Source of the DNA: Methylobacterium ajmalii
Lineage (GTDB): Bacteria; Pseudomonadota; Alphaproteobacteria; Rhizobiales; Beijerinckiaceae
Direction: 5' to 3'
NCBI RefSeq assembly: GCF_016613415.1
Contig: NZ_JACWCT010000164.1
Span: 1-59,367 of the forward strand
DNA length: 59,367 bases
Shown here: positions 1 to 9,418 of the stretch, piece by piece
Layout of the letters: each line of letters opens with the position of its first letter
Position numbering within the stretch: position 1 is the stretch's first letter
Notes under the pieces: generated by a model
What the model was told of the DNA's origin: nothing
Seen by the model: only the letters and a program-made list of their open reading frames with translations
Database searches by the model: none
Program-made: the position numbers and the translations under genes

Positions 1-1330
1 GGCGCCCACCGGGCTGCTGGCCCTGGCGACCGCCGCCGGGACGCTGGCCGCGCGGGCCCGAGCCGGGCTGGCGCCGGTCGCGCTCGGCCTCGGCCACGGC
101 CTGGGCGGCCTCCTCGCGGCTCGGGGGCACGAAGCCCTCGGGGATCGCCATCACCGGCACCTTCTGGCGGGTCAGGCGCTCGATGTCGCGCAGGTAGGCC
201 TTCTCCTCGTCGTTGCAGAACGAGATCGCCAGACCGTCCTTGCCGGCGCGCGCGGTGCGGCCGATGCGGTGAACATAGGCCTCCGGCACGTTCGGCAGGT
301 CGAAGTTGACGACGTGGGACACGCCGTCGACGTCGATGCCGCGGGCGGCGATGTCGGTCGCCACCAGCACCCGGCAGGTGCCGGCGCGGAAGGCGGCGAG
401 CGCCCGCTCGCGCTGCGGCTGCGACTTGTTGCCGTGGATCGCCGCCGAGCCGATGCCGTCGCGCTCGAGGCCCCGCACCACGCGGTCGGCACCGTGCTTG
501 GTGCGGGTGAAGACCAGCACCCGGTCGATCGACTGGTCGCGCAGGATGGTGGCGAGCAGCGACTGCTTCGAGCCGGTCGGCACGAAGACGACCTTCTGGT
601 CGACCCGCTCGGCGGTGGTGGCGACCGGGGTCACCGCGACCTGGACCGGGTTCTTCAGATACTGGTCGGCGAGGCCGGCGATGTTCTTCGGCATGGTGGC
701 CGAGAAGAACAGGCTCTGGCGCTGGGCCGGCAGGAGCTTCACGATCCGCTTGAGGGCGTGGATGAAGCCGAGGTCGAGCATCTGGTCGGCCTCGTCGAGG
801 ACGAGGAACTCGACGCCGTCGAGGGTCAGCGAGCGGCGGTCGATCAGGTCGAGGAGCCGGCCCGGGGTGGCGACCAGCACGTCGACGCCGTTCGCCAGCA
901 CCCGCTCCTGGCGGCCGATGGTGACGCCGCCGAACACCACCGTGGTGGTGAGCTTCAGGAACTGGCCGTATTCCTTGAAGCTGTCGGCGATCTGGCTGGC
1001 GAGCTCACGGGTGGGCGCGAGCACCAGCACGCGGCAGCTGCGGCGCGGCGCGGGCTTCGACGGGCTCTCGCTGGCGAGACGGTGCAGGATCGGCAGCGCG
1101 AAGGAGGCGGTCTTGCCAGTGCCAGTCTGCGCGATGCCGCACAGGTCCTTGCCTTGCATCGCCGGCGGGATCGCCTGGGCCTGGATCGGGGTCGGCGTGA
1201 CGTAACCGGCCTGGGCGAGCGCCTTCAGGATCGGCGCCGCGAGGCCGAAATCGGTGAACTGGGTCAAGGGAATCTTCTTGAATTTTGGCAGCGGGATCGC
1301 CGCAAGGCGCGCGCAACGCACGGCCTTCAT
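1..1330 (-). CDS. DEAD-box ATP-dependent RNA helicase, 3' end cut by window edge
   Basis: The reading frame carries the helicase motifs in order: motif I AQTGTGKT (about residues 66-73), PTRELASQ, DEAD (about 179-182), SAT (about 210) and the C-terminal motif HRIGRTARAG (about 354-363). A basic Gly/Gln-rich tail then runs off the left edge, as in RhlE-type helicases that remodel ribosomal or cold-stressed RNA. The ATG at 1330 is the first in-frame start. A TTG at 1267, directly before the conserved TQFTDFGL segment and preceded by AAGAAG, is an alternative. The family call is certain; the exact member (RhlE or another) is not. Confidence 0.93.
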   Translation of the reverse strand, partial: MKAVRCARLAAIPLPKFKKIPLTQFTDFGLAAPILKALAQAGYVTPTPIQAQAIPPAMQGKDLCGIAQTGTGKTASFALPILHRLASESPSKPAPRRSCRVLVLAPTRELASQIADSFKEYGQFLKLTTTVVFGGVTIGRQERVLANGVDVLVATPGRLLDLIDRRSLTLDGVEFLVLDEADQMLDLGFIHALKRIVKLLPAQRQSLFFSATMPKNIAGLADQYLKNPVQVAVTPVATTAERVDQKVVFVPTGSKQSLLATILRDQSIDRVLVFTRTKHGADRVVRGLERDGIGSAAIHGNKSQPQRERALAAFRAGTCRVLVATDIAARGIDVDGVSHVVNFDLPNVPEAYVHRIGRTARAGKDGLAISFCNDEEKAYLRDIERLTRQKVPVMAIPEGFVPPSREEAAQAVAEAERDRRQPGSGPRGQRPGGGRQGQQPGGR

Positions 1331-1636
1331 CGCGATCCGATGTCAGGAGACCGCCCGCGTGATGGAGCGATCCAAGGGACGAGCGATTAAGAGAGGGCCG
1401 GGCCTGCCGCGCAGGTGCCGCGGCGAAATCCGTCACGCAGCCCTCTCGAGCGGGCCACGATCGGCCGCTGACGCTGCAATCCGCCATATGGCGTTGTGCG
1501 GGTGCGAAGTCAATCGCCGGGCGCGGTGCAGCATGGGACGGCCTCCCCTGCACCCGGCGCGCGGCTTGCGCCCCGGCCCCCTGGGATCGATGCTGCGGCC
1601 GGGCATCCGCCGGGTGCGCCAGCCCGGAGCCCATTC
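1331..1636. other. Intergenic region between divergent genes
   Basis: This 306-bp stretch separates the helicase (minus) from the nitronate monooxygenase (+) and must hold both promoters. I see no convincing sigma70 boxes, RNA structure or conserved small ORF. The long frames crossing it are GC-bias shadows. Confidence 0.6.
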
Positions 1637-2710
1637 GTGACGCCTCGTCATCCCGCACTCGCCCGCGCCGAGGCCTTCGCGCAGAGCTACGGCCTGCGCC
1701 GGCCGCTGCTGCTCGCGCCGATGGCCGGGGCCTGCCCGCCGGCGCTCTCGGTGGCGGTGATGCGGGCGGGCGGGCTCGGAGCCTGCGGGGCGCTGCTGAT
1801 GCAGCCCGCCGCGATCCTGGCCTGGGCCGAGGCGGTGCGGGCGGCCGGCCCGTTCCAGATCAACCTGTGGATCCCCGATCCCGCCCCCGTCCGCGACCCC
1901 GGGCACGAGGCGCGCCTGCGGACATTCCTGGGCGGCTTCGGTCCCGCCGTGGCGCCGAAGGCGGGCGACGCGACGCCGCCGGACTTCTTCGCCCAGTGCG
2001 AGGCGGTGATCGAAGCCCGGCCCCGGATCGTCTCCTCCATCATGGGGCTCTACCCGCCGGATATCGTCGCGCGGTTCAAGGCGAGCGGCATCGCCTGGTG
2101 GGCCACCGTCACGACGGTGGCGGAGGCGCTGGCCGCCGAGGCGGCCGGCGCCGACGCGGTGGTGGCGCAGGGCGCCGAGGCCGGCGGACACCGCGGCAGC
2201 TTCGATCCGGCGAAGGCCGAACTGGCCGCAATCGGCCTGATGGCGCTGCTGCCGGCGGTGGTCGACGCTGTGCGGATTCCGGTGATCGCCACCGGCGGCA
2301 TCGCCGATGCCCGTGGGGCGGCGGCGGCCCTGCTGCTCGGCGCCAGCGCCGTGCAGGCCGGCACCGGATTCCTGCGCTGCCCCGAGGCCGGGATTTCCGC
2401 CCCTTGGGCCGACGCTCTCGGCCGGGCCCGTCCCGAGGATACGCGGCTGACGCGCGCCTTCAGCGGCCGCGCCGGCCGCAGCCTCGCGACCGAGTACGTC
2501 GCGGCCGCCGCGGCGCCGGATGCCCCGGCGCCCGCCCCCTACCCCGTCCAGCGCGGTCTGACGCAGGCGATGCGCGAGGCGGCGGCGAAGACGGGCGACC
2601 TTGCCCGCATGCAGGCCTGGGCCGGGCAGGCGGCGGGGCTGGCGCAAGCGGTGTCGGCGGGCGAGGTGTTGGGCGGAATCTGGAGAGGGGTGGAGGAGAC
2701 GTTGGGCTGA
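1637..2710 (+). CDS. Nitronate monooxygenase family FMN enzyme
   Basis: A 357-residue TIM-barrel flavoprotein of the 2-nitropropane dioxygenase/nitronate monooxygenase family, which oxidises alkyl nitronates with FMN and O2. The N-terminal segment LLLAPMAGACPPALS resembles the family's FMN-binding start. AQGAEAGGHRG near residue 177 contains the His expected to act as the base. IATGGIADARG (about 217) and GTGFL form the phosphate-binding part of the barrel. The frame stays open upstream to 1496, but the GTG at 1637 with GGAG about 10 nt before it gives a family-length start. The enzyme stands alone and is probably cytoplasmic detoxification. The true substrate is not shown by the sequence. 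Confidence 0.88.
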   Translation: MTPRHPALARAEAFAQSYGLRRPLLLAPMAGACPPALSVAVMRAGGLGACGALLMQPAAILAWAEAVRAAGPFQINLWIPDPAPVRDPGHEARLRTFLGGFGPAVAPKAGDATPPDFFAQCEAVIEARPRIVSSIMGLYPPDIVARFKASGIAWWATVTTVAEALAAEAAGADAVVAQGAEAGGHRGSFDPAKAELAAIGLMALLPAVVDAVRIPVIATGGIADARGAAAALLLGASAVQAGTGFLRCPEAGISAPWADALGRARPEDTRLTRAFSGRAGRSLATEYVAAAAAPDAPAPAPYPVQRGLTQAMREAAAKTGDLARMQAWAGQAAGLAQAVSAGEVLGGIWRGVEETLG

Positions 2711-2713
2711 GTC

Positions 2714-4165
2714 TCACTCCTCCGCCGCCAGCGGCTTCGCTACGTCCTCCAGCGATTTCCGCTCCGCCGCCACCCCCCAGATCCCCGCCACGATCCCGGC
2801 CGCGATCATCAGCACCGAGGCCAGCAGGTAGCCGCCGAAGATGGCGTTGCGCGAGTGCCCCTCGATCAGCACCCCGAACAGGGCCGGTCCCACCGCCCCG
2901 ACCGAGGTGCCGACCGCGTAGAACAGCGCGATGGCGAGCGCCCGGATCTCGAGCGGAAACACCTCGCTCACCGTGAGATAGGCCGAGCTCGCCGCCGCCG
3001 AGGCGAAGAAGAACACCGCCATCCAGCACACGGTCAGGGTCGTCGCGGTGACGATCTCCTGCTGGAACGCCCACCCGCTCAACGCCAGCAGCACCCCCGA
3101 CATCCCGTAGGTCGCGGCGATCATGGGTTTGCGGCCGAGCGTGTCGAACAGCCGTCCGAGCAGCACCGGACCGAAGAAGTTGCCGGCGGCGAAGGGCAGG
3201 ATGTACCAGCCGACCCCGTCCGCCGGCACCTTGTAGAAGTCGATCAGGATCAGCGCGTAGGTGAAGAAGATCGCGTTGTAGAAGAACGCCTGCGCCGACA
3301 TCAGCGCGAGGCCGACCCAGGCCCGCTGCCGGTAGGCCTTGAGGGCGGCAAGCACCTCGGCGAGCGGCGTGTGGCTGCGCTGGCGCAGCCGCGCCTTCGG
3401 GAACGGGCCTTCGGTGAGGGTGTGGCCCTCGGCGCGGAAGCGCGCCTCGATCCCGGCGACCAGGGCCTCGGCCTCCTCGTGCCGGCCGTGGGTCATCAGC
3501 CAGCGCGGGCTCTCGGGGATCCAGGTGCGCAGAAAGAGGATCACGAGCCCGAGGAAGGCGCCGAGCCCGAAGGCGACGCGCCAGCCCGTATCCGGTCCGA
3601 ACAGGGCGGGATCGAGCACGACGAGCGAGGTGCCGGCCCCGAGCACCGCGCCGAGCCAGAAGCTGCCGTTGATGACGAGATCGGTCCAGCCCCGGGCCCG
3701 GGCCGGGATCAGCTCCTGGATGGTCGAGTTGATCGCCGTGTACTCGCCGCCGATGCCCGCGCCGGTGAGGAAGCGGAAGAGGCAGAAGCTCCACAGGTTC
3801 CAGGACAGGCCGGTGGCGGCGGTGGCCGCGAGGTAGACCGCCAGCGTGATGAAGAAGAGCTTTTTCCGCCCGAGCCGGTCGGTGAGCCAGCCGAAGCCGA
3901 CGGCGCCGAGCACCGCGCCGGCGAGGTAGCTCGAGGTCGCGAGCCCGATCTCGGCGTTGGAGAACTGGAGCGTCGGGCTCGCCTTGAGCGCGCCGGCGAG
4001 CGCGCCCGCCAGCGTCACCTCGAGCCCGTCGAGCACCCAGGTGATGCCGAGCGCCAGCACCACCAGCGTGTGGAACCGGCCCCAGGGCAGCCGGTCGAGC
4101 CGGGCCGAGACGTCGGTCTCGATCACGCCGCCGACGGCGGGGCGGGTGGCGGTGGGGTGCGTCAT
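2714..4165 (-). CDS. MFS transporter, sugar/acid porter type
   Basis: A 483-residue major facilitator with about 12 hydrophobic segments. Motif A appears as GWLTDRLGRKK in the loop between helices 2 and 3 and again as GRLFDTLGRKP in the second half. RFLTGAGIGGEYTA and PESPRWL are typical of sugar- and aromatic-acid-porter subfamilies. The start is the ATG at 4165, with GAAGGG just upstream. The gene ends three bases after the convergent nitronate monooxygenase. The substrate cannot be told from sequence, but the motifs favour a proton-coupled organic acid or sugar importer in the inner membrane. Confidence 0.9.
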   Translation of the reverse strand: MTHPTATRPAVGGVIETDVSARLDRLPWGRFHTLVVLALGITWVLDGLEVTLAGALAGALKASPTLQFSNAEIGLATSSYLAGAVLGAVGFGWLTDRLGRKKLFFITLAVYLAATAATGLSWNLWSFCLFRFLTGAGIGGEYTAINSTIQELIPARARGWTDLVINGSFWLGAVLGAGTSLVVLDPALFGPDTGWRVAFGLGAFLGLVILFLRTWIPESPRWLMTHGRHEEAEALVAGIEARFRAEGHTLTEGPFPKARLRQRSHTPLAEVLAALKAYRQRAWVGLALMSAQAFFYNAIFFTYALILIDFYKVPADGVGWYILPFAAGNFFGPVLLGRLFDTLGRKPMIAATYGMSGVLLALSGWAFQQEIVTATTLTVCWMAVFFFASAAASSAYLTVSEVFPLEIRALAIALFYAVGTSVGAVGPALFGVLIEGHSRNAIFGGYLLASVLMIAAGIVAGIWGVAAERKSLEDVAKPLAAEE

Positions 4166-4269
4166 CGGGGCCCTTCGCTCTGACCGTGCCGGAACGGAGA
4201 TGGCCCCCGAGGCCGCCAGGGGAACCCGAAACCGATCAGAAACCTCTGCGGCCCGCCCGAAAGCCCGCT

Positions 4270-4695
4270 CTACGCCTTGGCCTGCTCCTTCACGCCGACC
4301 GACTTGAACACCCCAGTCGAGGTCGCGACCACCCGCCCGGCCTCGTCGCGGATCTCGGCGTCGCAGAACAGGATCGACTGGCCGGCCCGCGCCACCCGGC
4401 CCTCCGCCAGCAGCACGCCGTGGCCGGGGGACAGGAAGCGGGTCTGCATGTCGAGGGTCACCACCGGCCGGCCGGCGGTGAGGCGCGCCACCGTGCCCAT
4501 GGCGATGTCGAGCAGCGTGCAGAGGATGCCGCCATGGGCGATGCCGAGGTTGTTGCCGTGCTGCGGCCCGAGCGCCAGGCGCAGGCGGGTGCGCCCCTCC
4601 ACCACCTCCAGGGCCTCGATGCCGCAGTGCCGCGCGAACGGGATCGTCGCCCCGTAGATGGTGCCGTCGTCCGTGCCGTGCTCCGCCTCGTCCAT
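4270..4695 (-). CDS. PaaI-type hot-dog thioesterase
   Basis: A 141-residue single hot-dog domain. The signature NNLGIAHGGILCTLLD (HGG at the active-site helix) and the downstream strand TLDMQTRFLSPG match PaaI/YbgC-like acyl-CoA thioesterases, which are cytoplasmic tetramers. Two ATGs lie in tandem at 4698 and 4695. The second has the better distance (6 nt) from GGAG. The acyl-CoA substrate is unknown. The gene is 104 bp upstream of the MFS gene on the same strand and could share its transcript. Confidence 0.85.
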   Translation of the reverse strand: MDEAEHGTDDGTIYGATIPFARHCGIEALEVVEGRTRLRLALGPQHGNNLGIAHGGILCTLLDIAMGTVARLTAGRPVVTLDMQTRFLSPGHGVLLAEGRVARAGQSILFCDAEIRDEAGRVVATSTGVFKSVGVKEQAKA

Positions 4696-4825
4696 CATCC
4701 GCTCCCGCTTGCTCCAGGCCCGTATGGGCAGAGTTCGCCGGGCTGGCAATTCGGGCCGGCATTTCGGCCTGCCGCCGTCCGAAGTCGGTCTGGCGGCGCC
4801 GGGGGGCGGTGCTAAGAGTGGGGGC

Positions 4826-5512
4826 ATGAGCGCTTCTCCCCCCTCCTCCTTCGTCCGTACCCGCTGGTGGTGGGTGCGCCACGCCCCCGTCCGGGGCGAC
4901 GGCGGCCGCATCTACGGCGGCGCCGACATCGCCTGCGATTGCAGCGATGCCCACGTCTTCTCCGCCCTCGCCCCGGTCCTGCCCCGCGGCGCGGTCTGGG
5001 TCGCGAGCCATCTCGGCCGCACCCGGCAGACCGCCGAGGCGTTGTGGCAGGCGGGCGACTTCACGGTGGACGGCAGCGGCCCGCGGCTCACCGCGCTTCC
5101 GGCCCTGGCCGAGCAGAACCTCGGCGCCTGGCAGGGCCAGGACCGGGTGCGGTTCTTCGCCGACCGCCAGCCCCTCGCGGCGAGCTACTGGTTCGCCCCC
5201 GCCGAGGAATGCCCGCCCGGCGGCGAAAGCTTCTCGGACCTCTCCGCCCGGGTCGGCGGCGCCATCGCCGAGCTCACCGCCGAGCATAGCGGGCGCGACA
5301 TCGTGGCGGTGGCCCATGGCGGCACGATCCGGGCCGCGATCGCGCTCGCCCTGAACCTGCCGCCCCAGGGTGGTCTCGCCTTCGCGATCGAGAACTGCTC
5401 GCTCACCCTCCTCGACCATTACGACGGCCCGGACGGCGCCGGTTGGCGCGTCGGGATGGTCAACGCCCAGCCCTGGCTCGGATCGGCGGAAGGGACCGGA
5501 CCGGCGGCGTGA
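4826..5512 (+). CDS. Histidine phosphatase superfamily protein
   Basis: A 228-residue phosphoglycerate-mutase-like phosphatase. The catalytic N-terminal motif appears as VRHAPV (RHA rather than the commoner RHG). The second half has VAVAHGGTIRAA with the second catalytic His. ASHLGRTRQTAEAL supplies the conserved Arg, and EQNLGAWQG is typical of the alpha-ribazole phosphatase/broad phosphatase branch. The ATG at 4826 follows a G-rich Shine-Dalgarno-like stretch. No cobalamin genes are nearby, so a cobC assignment is not supported. It acts in the cytoplasm on an unknown phosphomonoester. Confidence 0.87.
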   Translation: MSASPPSSFVRTRWWWVRHAPVRGDGGRIYGGADIACDCSDAHVFSALAPVLPRGAVWVASHLGRTRQTAEALWQAGDFTVDGSGPRLTALPALAEQNLGAWQGQDRVRFFADRQPLAASYWFAPAEECPPGGESFSDLSARVGGAIAELTAEHSGRDIVAVAHGGTIRAAIALALNLPPQGGLAFAIENCSLTLLDHYDGPDGAGWRVGMVNAQPWLGSAEGTGPAA

Positions 5513-5650
5513 GGCGCCGCCATACCGATTTTCCCGGGCCGACCCGCTCGGCTCGCAGTTGACAACCGGGGGCGCTTGTCCGGACCATGCACCCGGGCGC
5601 CCTCGACGGCGTACCGCACGAACGAACGTCTTCGACGAAGGACGGACCGG

Positions 5651-6913
5651 GTGAGGACAACGCTTCTGGCGGCGACGCTCGTCGCCGCGATGCCGATCAA
5701 TGCTCTGCAGAGCATGGCTTGGCAGGGGGTGGCGCGTGCGCAGACGGCGCCGGCTCCAAAAGTCTCCCAGCAGATCTCCGACGGGGTGGTGCGCCTCGGC
5801 TTCCTGCTCGACATGTCGGGGCCCTATGCCGACGTGACCGGGCCCGGCAGCGCGGCCGCCGCCCGCATGGCGGTGGAGGATTTCGGCGCCACGGTGCTGG
5901 GCGCTCCCGTCGAGGTCGTGGTCGCCGACCACCAGAACAAGCCCGACATCGCGGCGACCACCGCCCGGGCCTGGTTCGACACCGGCGGGGTCGACGCGAT
6001 TCTCGACGTGGCGGCCTCCGCCACCGCGCTCGCCGCCGCCGACATCGCCAGGGCCAAGAACAAGGTGATTGTGTTCAACGGCCCCGGCGCGGTGCGGCTC
6101 ACCAACGAGGCGTGCTCGCCGGTCTCGGTGCACTGGGCCTACGACACCTACGCGCTGGCGAATTCCACCGCGCAGGCCACCGTCAAGGCCGGCGGCGATT
6201 CCTGGTTCTTTGTCACCGCCGACTACGCCTTCGGCCAGGATCTCGAGCGCGACGCGAGCGCGGTGGTGAAGGCCCAGGGCGGCACCGTGCGCGGCTCCGT
6301 GCGGGTGCCGCTCAACACGGCCGACTTCTCGTCCTTCCTGCTCCAGGCGCAGGGCTCCGGCGCCAAGGTGGTGGGGCTCGCCAATGCGGGGGCCGACACC
6401 ACCAATGCGATCAAGCAGGCGGCGGAGTTCGGCCTGACGCAAGGCGGCCAGAAGCTCGCCGGGCTCCTCGTCTACATCAGCGACGTCCACAGCCTCGGCC
6501 TCAAGGCGACGCAGGGGATGCTGCTCACGGAAGGCTTCTACTGGGACCTCGACGACGAGACCCGGGCGTGGTCGAAGCGTTATTTCGAGCGGGTCGGCAA
6601 GATGCCGAACATGTCCCAGGCCGGCGTCTACTCGACGGTGATGCACTACCTGAAGGCGGTGCGGAAGGCCGGCACCGACGAGACCGGGCCAGTGATGCAG
6701 GCGATGCGCGACACGCCGGTCGACGACTTCTACGCCCGCGGCGGCCGCATCCGCGAGGACGGCCGCATGGTCCACGACATGTACCTGTTCGAGGTCAAGA
6801 AGCCCGAAGAATCGAAGGGGCCGTGGGACCTCTACAGGCTGGTCGCGACCGTGCCGGGCGACAAGGCGTTCCAGCCGCTCGCGGCCTCGCGCTGCCCGCT
6901 GGTGAAGAAGTGA
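5651..6913 (+). CDS. ABC transporter substrate-binding protein, branched-chain amino acid type (orphan)
   Basis: A 420-residue exported periplasmic binding protein of the Leu/Ile/Val (peripla_BP_6) family. The hydrophobic signal peptide ends near ARAQT (about residue 29). The mature part opens with VRLGFLLDMSGPYADV, the typical first strand and ligand loop, and contains TADYAFGQDLE in the middle. Start: GTG at 5651, with GAAGGA 8 nt upstream; earlier starts would bury the signal peptide. No permease or ATPase genes flank it. It heads a run of three catabolic genes, suggesting that it delivers or senses the substrate of that pathway. Confidence 0.88.
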   Translation: MRTTLLAATLVAAMPINALQSMAWQGVARAQTAPAPKVSQQISDGVVRLGFLLDMSGPYADVTGPGSAAAARMAVEDFGATVLGAPVEVVVADHQNKPDIAATTARAWFDTGGVDAILDVAASATALAAADIARAKNKVIVFNGPGAVRLTNEACSPVSVHWAYDTYALANSTAQATVKAGGDSWFFVTADYAFGQDLERDASAVVKAQGGTVRGSVRVPLNTADFSSFLLQAQGSGAKVVGLANAGADTTNAIKQAAEFGLTQGGQKLAGLLVYISDVHSLGLKATQGMLLTEGFYWDLDDETRAWSKRYFERVGKMPNMSQAGVYSTVMHYLKAVRKAGTDETGPVMQAMRDTPVDDFYARGGRIREDGRMVHDMYLFEVKKPEESKGPWDLYRLVATVPGDKAFQPLAASRCPLVKK

Positions 6914-6974
6914 CGGCGGACGCGCGCCGCGGACCGGCGCGCCGTCCTGTTGCCCCTGAAGGGAGGTCCCGACC

Positions 6975-8003
6975 ATGACCCTGCGCTGGCGCCGCCGGCC
7001 GGAGGGCTCGACCTGGGGCGATTTCGGTCCCGACGACGAGCTCGGCCGGCTCAACCTCCTGACCCCCGAGAAGGTGCGCCAGGGCGCCGCCGAGGTGCGC
7101 GAAGGCCTGACCTTCTGCCTCAGCCTGCCCCTCGACCATCCGGGCGGCAACGTGCTCAACCCCCGGCGCCACCCGCCGCAGATCCGCCCGACCGTGCGGG
7201 CGAGCGGCCGCCCCAACATGAACTTCCCGGTCTGCGAGGAGGTGCCCGACGCCACCGACGTGATCAGCGACGACCTCGCGGTGCTCCACCTGCAATATTC
7301 GACGCAGTGGGACAGCCTCGCCCATGTCGGCTCGCTGTTCGACGCCGAGGGCGACGGCACCCCGCGACCGGTCTACTACAACGGCTTCCGGGCCGGGACC
7401 GACATCACCGGCCCCGCCACGCCGGAGGAGGCCGGCGCCCCCTCCCGTGCCCGGGCGCTCGGCATCGAGCGGCTGGCCGAGCGCGGCATGCAGGGCCGCG
7501 GCGTGATGATCGACCTTCATGCCCATCTCGGCGAGGCCCGGGTGGCGGTGGGCTACGAGCAGCTTCGCCGCATCCTCGATGCCGACGGGGTGACGGTCGA
7601 GCCGGGCGACATGGTCTGCCTGCATACCGGCTTCGCCGAGCGGCTGCTCGGCATGAACCGCAACCCGGACCCGGCGATCGTCCACGACCTCTGCGCCGGC
7701 CTCGACGGGCGCGACCGCAAGCTCCTCAACTGGATCACCGATTCGGGTCTCGCCGCCCTCATCGCCGACAACTACGCGGTCGAGGTCCATCCGGCGATGC
7801 CGGCGGAGGGGTGCTGCGCCACCCTCCCCCTGCACGAGCACTGCCTGTTCCGCCTCGGGGTCAATCTCGGCGAATTGTGGCACTTGACCCCGCTGGCGAA
7901 CTGGCTGCGGGCCAACGGGCGCCACCGCTTCCTCCTGACGGCGCCGCCCCTGCGGCTGCCCGGCGCGGTCGGCTCGCCGACGACGCCGATCGCCACCGTG
8001 TGA
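6975..8003 (+). CDS. Cyclase-family hydrolase (PF04199-like)
   Basis: A 342-residue member of the cyclase/kynurenine-formamidase/isatin-hydrolase family, metal-dependent hydrolases of cyclic amides and lactones. The metal motif, classically HxGTHxDxxxH, reads QYSTQWDSLAH at residues 107-117. Asp113 and His117 are kept, but both earlier His are Gln, as in a distinct QWD subfamily I recall. A strong Shine-Dalgarno (GGGAGG) precedes the ATG. The gene lies 61 bp after a binding protein and its stop is 8 bp before the reductase start, so the three genes look co-transcribed. The substrate is unknown. Confidence 0.82.
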   Translation: MTLRWRRRPEGSTWGDFGPDDELGRLNLLTPEKVRQGAAEVREGLTFCLSLPLDHPGGNVLNPRRHPPQIRPTVRASGRPNMNFPVCEEVPDATDVISDDLAVLHLQYSTQWDSLAHVGSLFDAEGDGTPRPVYYNGFRAGTDITGPATPEEAGAPSRARALGIERLAERGMQGRGVMIDLHAHLGEARVAVGYEQLRRILDADGVTVEPGDMVCLHTGFAERLLGMNRNPDPAIVHDLCAGLDGRDRKLLNWITDSGLAALIADNYAVEVHPAMPAEGCCATLPLHEHCLFRLGVNLGELWHLTPLANWLRANGRHRFLLTAPPLRLPGAVGSPTTPIATV

Positions 8004-8011
8004 GCCCGATC

Positions 8012-9160
8012 ATGACCGCGCCGCTCTTCACCCCCGTCTCCCTCCGCGACGTCGCCCTGCGCAACCGCGTCGTGATCCCGCCGATGTGCCAGTACTCGGC
8101 GGCCGGCGGGATGGCGGGCGACTATCACCTCGTCCATTACGGCCGCCTCGCCCTCGGGGGCGCCGGGCTGGTGATCCTGGAGGCGACCGCGGTGGTGCCG
8201 GAAGGCCGCATCACCCACGGCGATCTCGGGATCTGGTCGGACGCGCACGGCGCCGCGCTCGCCCGGATCGCGGCCTTCCTCAAGGCCCAGGGTGCGGCCG
8301 CCGGGGTGCAGCTGGCGCATGCCGGCCGCAAGGCCAGCATGCAGCGGCCCTGGGAAGGCAACGGCCCGCTCTCGGCCGAGGAGATCGCCCGCGGCGAGGC
8401 GCCCTGGCCGATCGTGGCACCGAGCGCGGTCCCCCTCGACGAGGGCTGGCTGATGCCGGCCGAGCTCTCGGGCGACGACCTCGACGCCCTGACCGAAGCC
8501 TTCGTCGCGGCGGCCCGGCGGGCCGAGGCGGCGGGGTTCGACGTGATCGAGCTCCATGCCGCCCACGGCTACCTGCTGCACACCTTCCTGTCGCCGCTGA
8601 CCAACCGGCGCGAGGACGCGTTCGGGGGCGACCGGACCGGGCGGATGCGGTTTCCCCTGCGCGTCGCCCGGGCGCTGCGGGAGGCCTGGCCTGCGGGCAA
8701 GCCGCTCTTCGTGCGGGTCTCGGCGGTCGACGGGCTCGAGGGCGGCCTCACCCTGGACGACACGCTGGCCTTCGCGGGCGAGTTGCGGGCGCTCGGCGTC
8801 GACGTGCTCGACTGCTCGTCGGGCGGGCTCGCGGGCTCCGCCACCGCCGCACGGATCCGACGCGACTACGGCTTCCAGGTCGGCTTCGCCGAGGCGGTGA
8901 AGCGGGAGACGGGGCTGTCCACCATGGCGGTCGGCCTGATCGTCGATCCGCGCCAGGCCGACGCCATCGTGGCCGAGGGCCGCGCCGACCTCGTGGCGGT
9001 CGGCCGCGAGGCGCTGGCCGACCCGAACTGGGCGGTCCGGGCGAGCCGGGTCCTCGACGGGACGCAGGAGCCCGGCTTCGAGGCGTGGCCGCAGCAGGCC
9101 GGCTGGTGGCTGGAGCGGCGGGAGAAGGACATCGCCCGGCTGGGACCGTGGCGGGCGTGA
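8012..9160 (+). CDS. Old-yellow-enzyme NADH:flavin oxidoreductase, YqjM/XenA class
   Basis: A 382-residue FMN TIM barrel. Cys26 in PPMCQYSA is the redox-tuning Cys of the YqjM/XenA class. HAGRKAS binds flavin. ELHAAHGYLLHTFLSP carries the His-x-x-His pair (about 182 and 185) that holds the oxidised substrate, followed by SPLTNRR. VGREALADPNW is the C-terminal signature. Such enzymes reduce activated C=C bonds of enones, nitro-compounds or xenobiotics with NAD(P)H. Start: ATG at 8012, 8 nt after the previous stop. Its position between a hydrolase and an acyl-CoA-type dehydrogenase suggests one step in ring or enone catabolism. Confidence 0.92.
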   Translation: MTAPLFTPVSLRDVALRNRVVIPPMCQYSAAGGMAGDYHLVHYGRLALGGAGLVILEATAVVPEGRITHGDLGIWSDAHGAALARIAAFLKAQGAAAGVQLAHAGRKASMQRPWEGNGPLSAEEIARGEAPWPIVAPSAVPLDEGWLMPAELSGDDLDALTEAFVAAARRAEAAGFDVIELHAAHGYLLHTFLSPLTNRREDAFGGDRTGRMRFPLRVARALREAWPAGKPLFVRVSAVDGLEGGLTLDDTLAFAGELRALGVDVLDCSSGGLAGSATAARIRRDYGFQVGFAEAVKRETGLSTMAVGLIVDPRQADAIVAEGRADLVAVGREALADPNWAVRASRVLDGTQEPGFEAWPQQAGWWLERREKDIARLGPWRA

Positions 9161-9180
9161 GCCTCGGCACCCCGGCTCCT

Positions 9181-9342
9181 CCCATCCACACCCTCGTCCT
9201 GAGGTGTCGGCCCATTAAACATGGACCGAACCTCGACGGAGGGCGCCAGATGTCGGCGCGCTTCCTGGAGCCCTCCTTCGAGGCTCCTCTCACGTCTGCG
9301 ATCGGCGAACGCCGGAACCTCAGGATGAGGATGCGGGTGGGA
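9181..9342. repeat. Palindromic intergenic repeat, copy A
   Basis: Outer inverted ends are CCTCGTCCTGAGGT on the left and ACCTCAGGATGAGG on the right, with C/T-rich flanks that also pair. Inside are a small stem (9207-9229, 8 of 9 pairs) and a shared GGAGCCCTCCTTCGAGGCTC segment. It lies between the reductase and dehydrogenase genes, both on the + strand. Three other full copies (B, C, D) occur in this window. Confidence 0.9.
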
Positions 9343-9418
9343 CGAGCCGGCAGCCGCGGATGAACGCCGGTCGCGGACGGCTCGACGCAACGACAATCCA
9401 ACGAAACGGGAGGACATC

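Noticed and set aside
2714..7360. 1,548-codon open frame on the minus strand
   Set aside because: Only its last 483 codons are a gene (the MFS transporter from 4165). The rest runs antisense or out of frame through well-supported genes and is a GC-bias shadow.
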